Assembly: GCF_024169315.1 (NCBI RefSeq)
Contig: NZ_JALJWR010000001.1
Coordinates: forward strand, 5,196,501-5,260,500
Direction: 5' to 3'
Length of the DNA: 64,000 bases
Origin: Pseudomonas migulae
GTDB taxonomy: Bacteria; Pseudomonadota; Gammaproteobacteria; Pseudomonadales; Pseudomonadaceae
In this document: piece after piece, positions 1 to 7,929 of the stretch
Layout of the letters: each line of letters starts with the position of its first letter
How positions within the stretch are numbered: the first letter of the stretch is position 1
Notes under the pieces: model-generated
Databases searched by the model: none
What the model saw: only the letters and a program-made list of their open reading frames with translations
What the model was told of the DNA's origin: nothing
Translations under genes and position numbers: made by a program

Positions 1-253
1 AGAACGCGGCGGGTTCCAGCAGATTACCCACCGACACGGGCAGCACCGGGCGGGGCAGGCCGGCCTTGCTGCACTCGGTGTCGACCACGGCGAGGTCGGT
101 CAGCGAAGGGTTTTGCAGGACGTAGAACACCGGACGACTGCGGTCGAGGTTGAGGGTGAACGACGACTGGTTGATCGTCTCGGAGCGAACCCAGAGATAG
201 AGCAGTCGGCGCAGGGTGCCAAACACAAGACGGCGGAACGGGGAACGGGTCAT
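1..253 (-). CDS. plsB: Glycerol-3-phosphate acyltransferase PlsB, N-terminal part (runs off the window)
   Basis: The leftward frame from the ATG at 253 is open to the window edge (84 codons). It begins [19 protein letters not shown] and continues with [21 protein letters not shown], which I recognise as the N-terminus of the membrane-bound PlsB of pseudomonads. PlsB acylates sn-glycerol-3-phosphate at position 1, the first step of phospholipid synthesis. The full protein is usually a little over 800 residues, so only about a tenth is visible and the acyltransferase motifs lie outside. No strong ribosome binding site precedes the ATG. A terminator-like hairpin (279-294) and an inverted-repeat element (303-570) lie just upstream, so its promoter region is unusual. 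Confidence 0.85.
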   Translation of the reverse strand, partial: MTRSPFRRLVFGTLRRLLYLWVRSETINQSSFTLNLDRSRPVFYVLQNPSLTDLAVVDTECSKAGLPRPVLPVSVGNLLEPAAF

Positions 254-273
254 ACGGCATCTGCATGAGTGAA

Positions 274-294
274 TAAAACCGAGCGTTTGCTCGG
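274..294 (-). terminator. Terminator-like hairpin in the plsB leader
   Basis: Read leftward, CCGAGC-AAAC-GCTCGG is a perfect 6-bp stem with a 4-base loop, followed directly by TTTTATT. It points toward plsB and ends about 20 bases before its start codon. It could insulate plsB from transcription coming from the right or act as an attenuator; the sequence alone cannot decide. Confidence 0.45.
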
Positions 295-302
295 GCGGGC
301 GT

Positions 303-570
303 GGGGGGTGTTCTCAATTAGTTTCCACACCGCGTTGTCGCCTAAAAGCGGGCCAGGCAAGGCGCAGGCCGCTGGGAATGGTTGTTCCCTTTCCAAGGCC
401 TGCAACGCAGCCTGGCCCGCTTTTAGGCACAACCCGAAGGGCCGGGCCTGCTGTTGTGCAGGGCTGCGTTGCTCGAAGCTTATTTGGAATGACCAAACCA
501 CGCTTCTCGCGCCTTGCCCTGCGCAACAGCAGACCCGGCGCGGGGCGGAAACTAATTGAGAACACCCCCC
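303..570. repeat. 268-bp MITE-like element with 24-bp perfect terminal inverted repeats
   Basis: Bases 303-326 (starting GGGGGGTGTTCTCAATTAG) are the exact reverse complement of 547-570. Inside are two nested long palindromes. The first has arms around 339-356 and 411-428 (GCCTAAAAGCGGGCCAGG and its complement). The second has arms around 441-464 and 517-540 (GCCGGGCCTGCTGTTG paired with an imperfect complement). No plausible protein is encoded. The structure is that of a non-autonomous transposable repeat or a folded RNA or DNA element. No clear target duplication is visible. It fills the plsB/cold-shock intergenic gap. Confidence 0.75.
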
Positions 571-622
571 AGTGTGCCGGATTCGTCGAAAATCGGCAAA
601 AAAGCGGCTAAGTAAAGTTGAG

Positions 623-650
623 TTGAGAGTTTTCACGTCTGTCATATACT
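623..650 (+). promoter_or_regulatory. Probable sigma70 promoter of the cold-shock gene
   Basis: TTGAGA (623-628), a 16-bp spacer and TATACT (645-650) form a good promoter. They leave an untranslated leader of about 100 nt before the ATG at 756, and long leaders are typical of csp genes. The promoter starts 52 bp after the inverted-repeat element. Confidence 0.55.
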
Positions 651-755
651 CGGCGAGCCCGCACTGGCCAGATAGTGGCACCTCTCAGTGCAAGCAATGT
701 TCCCGAGGCTTTCCTGCGAAAAGCCCGATCAATAATAAAAAAGGAGTATGAACAG

Positions 756-965
756 ATGGCAACACGTGAAACCGGCAACGTGAAGTGGTTCAACGACGCC
801 AAGGGCTACGGTTTTATTCAGCGTGCGGACGGGGTAGATGTGTTCGTGCACTACCGCGCGATTCGCGGTGAAGGCCACCGGTCGCTGACCGAAGGTCAGC
901 AGGTCGAGTATGCGGTGGTGACGGGCGAGAAGGGGTTGCAGGCTGAGGATGTGGTGGGGCTGTAA
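756..965 (+). CDS. Cold-shock domain protein (CspA family)
   Basis: A 69-residue protein, the normal size for a single cold-shock domain. It shows RNP1 (KGYGFIQR) and RNP2 (VFVHY) in the usual spacing, after the typical opening GNVKWFND. Such five-stranded barrels bind single-stranded RNA or DNA and act as RNA chaperones in the cytoplasm. The ATG at 756 has AAGGAG nine bases upstream; an upstream in-frame ATG would add unrelated residues and lacks a site. The gene is monocistronic and followed at once by a REP pair. Which csp paralogue it is cannot be told from sequence, and cold induction is not implied by the family name. Confidence 0.93.
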   Translation: MATRETGNVKWFNDAKGYGFIQRADGVDVFVHYRAIRGEGHRSLTEGQQVEYAVVTGEKGLQAEDVVGL

Positions 966-992
966 ATCCACCCTTCAGATTACGCAAAACCA

Positions 993-1086
993 AATGTGGG
1001 AGCGGGCTTGCTCGCGAATACGGTGCGTCAGTCCAAGTTTATATTGACTGACACACCGTATTCGCGAGCAAGCCCGCTCCCACATT
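993..1086. repeat. REP pair (GTGGGAGCGGGCTTGCTCG family)
   Basis: Two inverted copies of the Pseudomonas REP unit (GTGGGAGCGGGCTTGCTCG), meeting at a short AT-rich centre. The arms run from AATGTGGG at 993 to CCCACATT at 1086. It lies between the converging cold-shock gene and the 1103-1480 gene. Confidence 0.9.
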
Positions 1087-1102
1087 CGATTGCGTACTGT
1101 TG

Positions 1103-1480
1103 TTAAACCGTTTTCCAGGTGATCTCTTCTTCACCATCGGCGCTGATGCGCATCCAGCGATCCGCTGTCTCTTCACCTTCTTCCTCGACCCAGCTGCCCG
1201 GTGCGCAACGCACTTCAACGTTCAGCGCGGCAAACGCGGCGCGGGCGCAGGCGATGTCGTCTTCCCACGGGGTCTGGTCGCTTTCCAGGTACAGGCTGTT
1301 CCATTTTCCTACGGCTTTCGGCAACCAGGTGACCGGCACGTTGCCAGCCTTGCACTTGTAGGTCTGGCCTTTCTGAACCCAGTCGGTGCACGGGCCCAAC
1401 GCTTCGCCGAGCCAGGTGGCGATGGCCTTGTAGTCGACGTCGGCGTCTTTCAGGTAAATCTCGATATCGGGTTGGCGCAT
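1103..1480 (-). CDS. Conserved hypothetical protein
   Basis: A 125-residue acidic protein beginning MRQPDIEIYLKDADVDYKAI and containing CTDWVQKGQTYKCKAGNVPV. I recognise it only as a small protein conserved in Pseudomonas beside rlmA; I cannot name a function. It has no signal peptide or membrane segment and is Trp- and Glu-rich at the C-terminus. The start at 1480 has GAGGAC just upstream, and a longer in-frame start would add a basic tail with no binding site. It is the last gene of the leftward run dapE-rlmA-this gene, 76 bp after rlmA. Confidence 0.8.
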   Translation of the reverse strand: MRQPDIEIYLKDADVDYKAIATWLGEALGPCTDWVQKGQTYKCKAGNVPVTWLPKAVGKWNSLYLESDQTPWEDDIACARAAFAALNVEVRCAPGSWVEEEGEETADRWMRISADGEEEITWKTV

Positions 1481-1556
1481 GGATGTCCTCACTGCGGGTC
1501 TGAAAAATCCATTCGCGGATTTAGCCGGCCTCAAGCCGTTGCTCAAGACCAAAAAA

Positions 1557-2366
1557 TTATTGAAGTACGAAGTAATCGTAACGCATCGACACGGTGACCT
1601 CGAACGGCTCGACCTGGTCGATGACCGCCGCCCGGCGTTCGGCGCTGGCGCGCCAGCCGTGGGGCGTCATGGCCAACAGGTTGGCGCGATCCTGACCACT
1701 TGCGAGCGTCAGTTTGAATTCCAGGTTTTCGCTGTGCTGCAAAGCCATGCCTTCCGGGACCAAGGCCAGATGCTTGTCGTCGGTGTACTCACGCACTTCA
1801 TCGTACAGCCGTTCGCGCAATTCCATCAGATGGCCGCTGGTCGGCCCGACTTTCATCAAGCCGCCGCCGGGGCTGAGCAAGCGCTTGGCTTCTTCCCAGT
1901 CCAGCGGGCTGAACACGCTGGCGAGAAACTGACAACTGCCAGACGCCAACGGCACCCGCGCCATGCTGGCGATCAACCAGGTCAGTTGCGGGTTGCGTTT
2001 ACAGGCGCGTTTGACCGCTTCCCGGGAGATGTCCAGCGCGTAACCGTCAGCGTTGGGCAAGGCCTCGGCGATTTGCGCGGTGTAGTAACCCTCGCCACAA
2101 CCGATGTCGAGCCAGCGCTGCGGCGCATATTCAGCCGCCAGTTCAGCGAGGCGCCTGGCGACCGGCGCGTAATGGCCGGCGTTCAGGAAGTCGCGACGGG
2201 CTTCGACCATCGCCAGGTTATCCCCAGGGTCGCGGCTGTTTTTGTGCTGCACCGGCAACAGATTCAGGTAACCCTGGCGCGCACGGTCGAAGCGATGCCC
2301 GGCGGGGCAGGCCACGCCGTTGTCCACCGCGTTCAGCGGTTCGCTGCAGATCGGGCAGGCGAGCAT
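1557..2366 (-). CDS. rlmA: 23S rRNA (guanine-N1)-methyltransferase RlmA
   Basis: A 269-residue SAM-dependent methyltransferase that modifies a guanine at N1 in helix 35 of 23S rRNA (G745 in E. coli). The N-terminal zinc finger is visible: C4, C7, C20 and H24 (LACPIC... VACPAGHRFD). The SAM-binding motif I is DIGCGEGYY at 87-95. The start codon overlaps the dapE stop by one base (TGATG), so the two are probably translationally coupled although functionally unrelated. Length matches the family. Confidence 0.92.
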   Translation of the reverse strand: MLACPICSEPLNAVDNGVACPAGHRFDRARQGYLNLLPVQHKNSRDPGDNLAMVEARRDFLNAGHYAPVARRLAELAAEYAPQRWLDIGCGEGYYTAQIAEALPNADGYALDISREAVKRACKRNPQLTWLIASMARVPLASGSCQFLASVFSPLDWEEAKRLLSPGGGLMKVGPTSGHLMELRERLYDEVREYTDDKHLALVPEGMALQHSENLEFKLTLASGQDRANLLAMTPHGWRASAERRAAVIDQVEPFEVTVSMRYDYFVLQ

Positions 2367-3517
2367 CAGGCGAGCAACTTGATCAGGGTCTGGTAGTAAA
2401 TTTCGGTCAGCACATCGAGGTCGGCGGCCAGTACGCGCTCGTTGACCTGGTGGATCGTCGCGTTGACCGGGCCCAGTTCGACCACTTGTGTACCCATGGT
2501 GGCGATGAAGCGACCGTCGGAGGTGCCACCGCTGGTGGACGCCTTGGTATCGCGACCGGTGATGTCTTTGATGCTCGACGCCACGGCATCCAGCAACGCG
2601 CCCGGTTCGGTGAGGAACGGCAGGCCGGACAGCGCCCAGTCGATGTGCCAGTCCAGGCCATGCTTGTCGAGAATATCGGCGACGCGTTTCTGCAGGCCTT
2701 CCACGGTGGATTCGGTGGAGAAACGGAAGTTGAACACCGCCACCAGGTCACCCGGGATCACGTTGGTCGCGCCCGTGCCGGAATTCACGTTGGAAATCTG
2801 GAAACTGGTCGGCGGGAAGAAATCATTTCCGTGGTCCCAATGCTCGGCGGCCAGTTCGGCCAGCGCCGGGGCGGCGAGGTGGATCGGGTTCTTGGCGAGG
2901 TGCGGATAGGCCACGTGACCTTGCACGCCGTGCACGGTCAGTTTGGCGCCGAGGGAGCCGCGACGACCGTTCTTGACCACGTCGCCCACGAGCGTGGTGC
3001 TCGATGGTTCGCCGACGATGCACCAGTCCAGGCGCTCCTTGCGCGCTGCGAGGCGCTCGACGACCGCTTTAGTGCCGTGATGCGCCGGGCCTTCTTCGTC
3101 GCTGGTGATCAGGAACGCGACTTTGCCCTTGTGATCCGGGTAGTCGGCGACAAAGCGCTCGGCGGCCACGGTCATGGACGCAAGGCTGCCTTTCATGTCC
3201 GCCGCGCCACGGCCGCAGAGCATGCCGTGTTCGTCGATCAGCGCGTTGAACGGCTCGATCTGCCAGGCCGTTACCGGACCGGTCGGCACCACGTCGGTAT
3301 GACCGGCGAAGCACAGCACCGGGCCGTCGTGTTTGCCATGGGTCGCCCAGAAGTTATCCACATCTTCGATGCGCATCGGTTCCAGCATGAAACCGGCATC
3401 GCCCAGGCGCTGCATCATCTGCTTCTGGCAATCGGCGTCGACCGGCGTCACGGATGGACGGCGGATCAGGTCGATGGCGAGTTGAAGGGTCGGCGAAAGG
3501 TCGGCGTGGGCCGTCAT
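2366..3517 (-). CDS. dapE: Succinyl-diaminopimelate desuccinylase
   Basis: A 383-residue M20-family zinc amidohydrolase that removes succinate from N-succinyl-LL-diaminopimelate, giving LL-DAP for lysine and peptidoglycan. Metal and catalytic residues are visible: H73 and D75 in AGHTDVVP, D107 in GRGAADMKG, and E141-E142 in TSDEEGP. I chose the ATG at 3517 because GGAG lies upstream and the protein then opens [18 protein letters not shown] like its relatives; the frame extends further but into REP DNA. dapC and dapD of the same pathway are elsewhere in this window. Confidence 0.96.
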   Translation of the reverse strand: MTAHADLSPTLQLAIDLIRRPSVTPVDADCQKQMMQRLGDAGFMLEPMRIEDVDNFWATHGKHDGPVLCFAGHTDVVPTGPVTAWQIEPFNALIDEHGMLCGRGAADMKGSLASMTVAAERFVADYPDHKGKVAFLITSDEEGPAHHGTKAVVERLAARKERLDWCIVGEPSSTTLVGDVVKNGRRGSLGAKLTVHGVQGHVAYPHLAKNPIHLAAPALAELAAEHWDHGNDFFPPTSFQISNVNSGTGATNVIPGDLVAVFNFRFSTESTVEGLQKRVADILDKHGLDWHIDWALSGLPFLTEPGALLDAVASSIKDITGRDTKASTSGGTSDGRFIATMGTQVVELGPVNATIHQVNERVLAADLDVLTEIYYQTLIKLLA

Positions 3518-3557
3518 GGAAAAAACTCCGGAAGCTTGAATATGGGCGCGGGCTAAA

Positions 3558-3647
3558 TGTGGGAGCGGGCTTGCTCGCGAACGCGGTGTGTCAGTCAATG
3601 TAAATGTTGATTGTTACATCGCATTCGCGAGCAAGCCCGCTCCCACA
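3558..3647. repeat. REP pair (GTGGGAGCGGGCTTGCTCG family)
   Basis: Inverted REP units with arms from TGTGGGAG at 3558 to CTCCCACA at 3647. They lie in the gap upstream of dapE and would be transcribed if the glucan synthase gene reads through. Confidence 0.9.
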
Positions 3648-3714
3648 GGTACTGAGTTCGGCCGTTAAACCGAGTCCCGCCAAGGTGCGCACAAAATGGC
3701 GGTTATCTTAAAGC

Positions 3715-3740
3715 AAAACGGCGGCCATTGGCCGCCGTTT
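3715..3740 (-). terminator. Terminator after the glucan synthase gene
   Basis: AAACGGCGGCC-ATT-GGCCGCCGTTT is a perfect palindrome with A and T tails on both sides, 18 bp beyond the stop codon at 3758. Its symmetry would allow it to work in both directions. Confidence 0.75.
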
Positions 3741-3757
3741 AGTGCATCTGCAGAGAT

Positions 3758-6349
3758 TTAGACTGCCGGTGCCGTTTCAGCCGCCACAGCCGGTTTCGGC
3801 AGAGAAGACAGGAACGCCATGATCAGCGCCGCCAGGTACGGCAGCGACTGCACCAGCAACATGATCACCCAGAAGCGCATGTCGTTGCTCGGCAGCCCGT
3901 TCACCAGGAAGATCCCCAGCGCCGCGCCCCACAACAACACCATGATGAATACCTCTTCACGGGCCTCCGAAATCGCCACCCAGAAGCCATGGTTATCGGC
4001 GTTTTTCGGCGTGCGGAAGAACGGAATGCTGCTGGTGAAGAAGCCGTACAACACCGCTTTGGCGATGGTGTGCGACAACGCCAGACCGGCCAGCGCCGCG
4101 CAGAACGCATCCTTCAGGTTCACGCCAACCGCGCGACGGTAAAGGAAGATGATCTTGCCGACCTTGAACACGAACAGCGCCAATGGCGGGATCGCGAAAA
4201 TCAGCAACGGTGGGTCGACGCGCTGCGGCACGATGATCATCGCCGCCGACCACAACAGCGCGCCGACGGTGAAGAAGATGTTCATGCCGTCCGCGACCCA
4301 CGGCAACCAGCCCGCGAGGAAGTGGTAGCGCTGGCCACGGGTCAGTTCGGTGTCCTTGCCGCGCAGCAAACTCGCGGTGTGACGCTTGATGATCTGAATT
4401 GCACCGTAGGCCCAGCGGAAACGCTGTTTCTTGAAGTCGATAAAGGTATCGGGCATCAAGCCTTTGCCGTAGCTGGTGTGGTAGTACGCGGCCGACAAAC
4501 CTTTCTCGAACACGCGCAGGCCCAGTTCGGCGTCTTCACAGATGCACCAGTCGGCCCAGCCAAGCTCCTCGAGCACCGAGCGCCGGGTCATGGTCATGGT
4601 GCCGTGCTGGATGATCGCGTCGCGGTCGTTACGGGTGACCATGCCGATGTGGAAGAAGCCTTTGTATTCCGCATAGCAAAGCTTCTTGAACGTGCTTTCG
4701 TTCTGGTCGCGGTAATCCTGCGGCGACTGCACCACGGCGATTTTCGGGTCGGCGAAGTGCGGCACCATGTGCTTGAGCCAGTTCGGGTCGACACAGTAAT
4801 CCGAGTCGATCACCGCAATCACTTCGGCATCCTTGGCGGTGTGCGGAATCAGGTAGTTCAGCGCGCCGCCCTTGAAACCGGCCAGCGGTGCGACGTGGAA
4901 GAACTTGAAGCGCGGGCCGAGGGTTGCGCAGTAATCGCGCACCGGTTCCCAGACCGCCGGGTCCTTGGTGTTGTTGTCGATGATCAGGACTTCAAAATCC
5001 GGATAGTCGAGGTTGGCCAGGGCGTTGAGGGTCTGTTTGACCATCTCCGGTGGCTCGTTATAGCAAGGGACGTGAATCGAGACTTTCGGCCTGTAGTCCG
5101 AGTCGCCCACCACCGGCAGGAATTCGCGCCGGCGTTTGTGGGTCCAGACCGCTTCGGCCAGTTCATGCGCCTCGGTCAGCAGTACGATAAAGACCCCGAG
5201 CGCGCCGAGTGCGAGCAGGAATCCGACCGTCAGGCTGAACCAGGTGCTGTACTGCTGGCTGTAGTCATAACCGATCCACACCAATACCGAACCGCAGAGG
5301 AACGCGATAAAGGTCAGGAAAGTGCGGCCACGTTGACGCAGGGCCGAGCCGTCGATCATCAGCAAGGTCAGGGACAGCAAGGCCAGCACAGCCGATCCGA
5401 TGGCCAGCACGCGCCATTGCGGAATCGCGACCACCGGGCCTTCGAAGTTGAATTTCTGCTGACGCGCGGCGTTGAACACGCCCCAATACGCGCCCACCGA
5501 ACCTTCGTCACTGGCCTTCCACGGCTGGTCAAACGCTTCGATCACGAAGTAGTTGAAGCCCTGGCGGTTGAGCTTGTTCACCAGCGTGCGCAGGTAAATC
5601 GCCTGATCTGCCGGGCTCGCATCGGTGCCGCCACGCATGCGGCCGTTGCTCGGCCAGCCAACCTCCGAAAGCAGCAGCGGTTTTTTCGGGAACATCTTTT
5701 TCAGGTCGCGGGCGCGGTCGAGGACGAATTGGCCAGCCTTGTCCACCGGGACATATTCCCAGTAAGGCAGGACGTGCGCGGCAATCAGGTCGACGTGCTT
5801 GGCCAGTTCCGGGTGTTCTTCCCAGACGTGCCATTGCTCGGACGTGGTGACCGGCACCTTGACGGCGGCACGGACGCGATCAAGGATCACACTCAGTTCC
5901 GCAGCGGTAATTTCCTTACGGAAAATCGCCTCGTTGCCTACAACCACACGAACCACGCTGCGGGAGGAGTTGGCGATTTCGATGGCGCGGGTGATTTCGC
6001 GCTCGTTGCGTTCCAGGTCCGGGCTGATCCAGATCCCGAGGGTGACCCGCAGGCCAAACTCTTCAGCCAGCTTGGGAATGTCCCCGAGGGTGCCATCGAC
6101 CGAGTAAGTACGGATGTTGTCCGTCAGCTTGCTCATGATCTCCAGATCGCGACGCATTTGATCGTCGGTCGGGTACTGCTCTTTCTGCGGGTACTGGCCT
6201 TGCTGGAACGGCGAGTAGGAAAACCCGGAGATCTGTTCGGGCCAGTTGGGGGCGGTGACCGGGCGATTGATCAGCGCCCAGAAGCCGGTAAACAAGGCTG
6301 CGATGGCGAGCACCACGACCAGGTTGAGTCCAAATTTACGCGATGACAT
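3758..6349 (-). CDS. ndvB: Membrane GH17-GT2 fusion, NdvB-like beta-1,3-glucan synthase
   Basis: An 863-residue inner-membrane protein. Residues 8-28 form an N-terminal membrane anchor. Residues 35-310 resemble glycoside hydrolase family 17, with candidate acid E140 (VVGNE) and nucleophile E229 (LSEVGWPS). After two or three membrane helices (315-395) comes a family-2 glycosyltransferase domain (420-650) with DSD at 515-517, CEDAELG at 604-610 and QRFRW at 642-646; more helices follow. This is the architecture of P. aeruginosa NdvB, which makes periplasmic cyclic beta-1,3-glucans tied to biofilm antibiotic tolerance. The ATG at 6349 gives the familiar MSSRKFGLN start; an upstream TTG is possible but unsupported. 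Substrate is inferred from the family. Confidence 0.85.
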   Translation of the reverse strand: MSSRKFGLNLVVVLAIAALFTGFWALINRPVTAPNWPEQISGFSYSPFQQGQYPQKEQYPTDDQMRRDLEIMSKLTDNIRTYSVDGTLGDIPKLAEEFGLRVTLGIWISPDLERNEREITRAIEIANSSRSVVRVVVGNEAIFRKEITAAELSVILDRVRAAVKVPVTTSEQWHVWEEHPELAKHVDLIAAHVLPYWEYVPVDKAGQFVLDRARDLKKMFPKKPLLLSEVGWPSNGRMRGGTDASPADQAIYLRTLVNKLNRQGFNYFVIEAFDQPWKASDEGSVGAYWGVFNAARQQKFNFEGPVVAIPQWRVLAIGSAVLALLSLTLLMIDGSALRQRGRTFLTFIAFLCGSVLVWIGYDYSQQYSTWFSLTVGFLLALGALGVFIVLLTEAHELAEAVWTHKRRREFLPVVGDSDYRPKVSIHVPCYNEPPEMVKQTLNALANLDYPDFEVLIIDNNTKDPAVWEPVRDYCATLGPRFKFFHVAPLAGFKGGALNYLIPHTAKDAEVIAVIDSDYCVDPNWLKHMVPHFADPKIAVVQSPQDYRDQNESTFKKLCYAEYKGFFHIGMVTRNDRDAIIQHGTMTMTRRSVLEELGWADWCICEDAELGLRVFEKGLSAAYYHTSYGKGLMPDTFIDFKKQRFRWAYGAIQIIKRHTASLLRGKDTELTRGQRYHFLAGWLPWVADGMNIFFTVGALLWSAAMIIVPQRVDPPLLIFAIPPLALFVFKVGKIIFLYRRAVGVNLKDAFCAALAGLALSHTIAKAVLYGFFTSSIPFFRTPKNADNHGFWVAISEAREEVFIMVLLWGAALGIFLVNGLPSNDMRFWVIMLLVQSLPYLAALIMAFLSSLPKPAVAAETAPAV

Positions 6350-6425
6350 GGCTATTTCGGGTTCCAAAGGCTGTGGAACGAAGTTACGGTCGGCGAGTGC
6401 CAAGGGGCGCGCATCCTACACCGTG

Positions 6426-6457
6426 CTTTCCCTGACCGTACAGCGGACAGGGAAAAG
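6426..6457. other. Inverted repeat upstream of the glucan synthase gene
   Basis: CTTTCCCTG, 13 bases, then CAGGGAAAAG: a 9-bp inverted repeat in the divergent gap between the glucan synthase gene and tcdA. It could be an operator or an mRNA hairpin. No T-run follows it on either strand. Confidence 0.4.
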
Positions 6458-6594
6458 CCGGACGTTGGGCAATCCAACTCGGCTTAAGTTCTTTCGTTGG
6501 ACCTTGTAGGTTAAATCTTGGTTCTGTGCAGGCTGAATAATGAGGTGACGACGCCCGTTCATAGCCCAAAGGTGCTCTTGGCCGCCGACGGCCC

Positions 6595-6600
6595 TATAAT
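6595..6600 (+). promoter_or_regulatory. -10 box of the tcdA promoter
   Basis: A perfect TATAAT 27 bases before the tcdA start. No good -35 hexamer is seen at 16-18 bp, so only the -10 is annotated. Confidence 0.5.
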
Positions 6601-6626
6601 GCGCGCCGGTTTTTGGGGTAATGGTC

Positions 6627-7436
6627 ATGAGTACAGAAGATCCGCGGTTTGCAGGCATCGCCCGCTTGTATGGCATCGAAGGGCTTGAGCGCTTGCGCGC
6701 GGCCCACGTGGCGATCGTCGGCGTCGGTGGCGTCGGTTCCTGGGCGGCGGAAGCCATCGCCCGTTGCGGTGTTGGCGAGATTTCCCTGTTTGATCTCGAC
6801 GACGTCTGCGTCAGCAACGCCAACCGTCAGCTGCACGCGCTGGATAGCACTGTGGGCAAACCCAAGGTCGAGGTGATGGCCGAGCGTCTGCGCGGAATCA
6901 ATCCCGACTGCACGGTGCACGCGGTGGCGGACTTCGTTACCCGCGACACCATGGCCGAGTACATCACCCCGAACATCGATTGCGTGATCGACTGCATCGA
7001 CAGCGTCAACGCCAAGGCTGCGCTGATCGCCTGGTGCAAACGCCGCAAGATCCAGATCATCACCACCGGCGGGGCGGGAGGGCAGATCGACCCGACGCTG
7101 ATTCAGGTCTGTGACCTGAACCGGACCTTCAACGACCCGTTGGCCTCGAAGGTGCGTTCGACCCTGCGCCGCGACTACAACTTCTCCCGCACCGTGACCC
7201 GTCATTACAGCGTGCCATGCGTGTTTTCCACCGAGCAGCTGCGCTACCCGAAACCGGATGGCAGCATTTGCCTGCAGAAGAGTTTTGTCGGGGATGGCGT
7301 GAAGCTCGACTGCGCCGGCGGGTTTGGCGCAGTGATGATGGTAACGGCGACGTTTGGCATGGTCGCGGCGACCAAGGCTGTGGATAAGATTGTGGCGGGA
7401 GTGCGGCGGCCGGCGGATCGGGTTAAACCTGCCTGA
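6627..7436 (+). CDS. tcdA: tRNA threonylcarbamoyladenosine dehydratase TcdA (CsdL)
   Basis: A 269-residue E1-like (ThiF/MoeB) ATP-dependent enzyme that cyclises t6A at position 37 of tRNAs to ct6A. The nucleotide-binding motif GVGGVGSW is at 32-39, followed by DLDDVCVSNANRQ, DCIDSVNAK and TTGGAGGQ, all typical. The ATG at 6627 is preferred over 6621 because GGGG lies 8 bases before it. It converges on csdE-csdA (7519-9131), whose products form the sulfur-transfer partner system of TcdA in E. coli; finding all three together fits that link. Confidence 0.94.
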   Translation: MSTEDPRFAGIARLYGIEGLERLRAAHVAIVGVGGVGSWAAEAIARCGVGEISLFDLDDVCVSNANRQLHALDSTVGKPKVEVMAERLRGINPDCTVHAVADFVTRDTMAEYITPNIDCVIDCIDSVNAKAALIAWCKRRKIQIITTGGAGGQIDPTLIQVCDLNRTFNDPLASKVRSTLRRDYNFSRTVTRHYSVPCVFSTEQLRYPKPDGSICLQKSFVGDGVKLDCAGGFGAVMMVTATFGMVAATKAVDKIVAGVRRPADRVKPA

Positions 7437-7448
7437 CCCGATACAAAA

Positions 7449-7525
7449 CCTGTAGGAGCGAGGCTTGCCCGCGAAAGCGGTGTGTCGGGTACGACGCCTT
7501 CGCGGGCAAGCCTCGCTCCTACAGG
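7449..7525. repeat. REP pair (GTAGGAGCGAGGCTTGCCCG family)
   Basis: An inverted pair from CCTGTAGGAGCG (7449) to CGCTCCTACAGG (7525), a variant of the other REP units in the window. Its right arm covers the stop codon of csdE (7519-7521). Confidence 0.88.
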
Positions 7526-7929
7526 GGCGCGGCCAATTCATTCATCCGCTGTAACACAGCATTGAGGCCATTACTCCGCGATGGTGATAGTTGTCGGGAC
7601 AAGCCCAACTGACTGAACCACTCCGGCAAATCCACCTGCTGCAACTCAACCGCTGACAACCCGTTGACCCGCGCCAGCAACAACGCCACCAACCCGCGAA
7701 TCAAGCGTGCATCGCTGCTGGCGCTGAACAGCCAATGACCGTCCTGCAGCGAGCCCACCAGCCACACCTGGCTTTCACAGCCATGCACGCGGTTGGCCTC
7801 GCCCTTATCCCCATCGCTCAACGCAGGCAGTCGGTCGCCCCATTGCATCAGCAGCCGCGCCCGTTGTTCCCAGCCAGCGGCAGCCTGAAAGGTCTCGAGT
7901 GCCGTGATGGCATCTGCGGGGAGGCTCAT
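7519..7929 (-). CDS. csdE: SufE-family sulfur acceptor CsdE
   Basis: A 136-residue SufE-fold protein that accepts the persulfide sulfur from cysteine desulfurase CsdA. The acceptor cysteine is C51 in VHGCESQVW, the family signature. Its start overlaps the csdA stop by 4 bases, so the two are made together. The last codon and stop (CTG TAG) lie inside a REP palindrome, so the very C-terminus has been shaped by, or has donated to, the repeat. It could be called sufE, but the csdA partner and tcdA neighbour favour csdE. Confidence 0.9.
   Translation of the reverse strand: MSLPADAITALETFQAAAGWEQRARLLMQWGDRLPALSDGDKGEANRVHGCESQVWLVGSLQDGHWLFSASSDARLIRGLVALLLARVNGLSAVELQQVDLPEWFSQLGLSRQLSPSRSNGLNAVLQRMNELAAPL

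Noticed and set aside
250..681. Open frames of up to 143 codons across the inverted-repeat element
   Set aside because: They run through the palindromes in several frames on both strands, start without ribosome sites and have no family likeness. Palindromic GC-rich DNA gives such frames by chance.
3989..6346. A 785-codon open frame opposite the glucan synthase gene
   Set aside because: Same shadow effect; its product is rich in Arg, Val and His with no domain, while the opposite frame has full GH17 and GT2 motifs.
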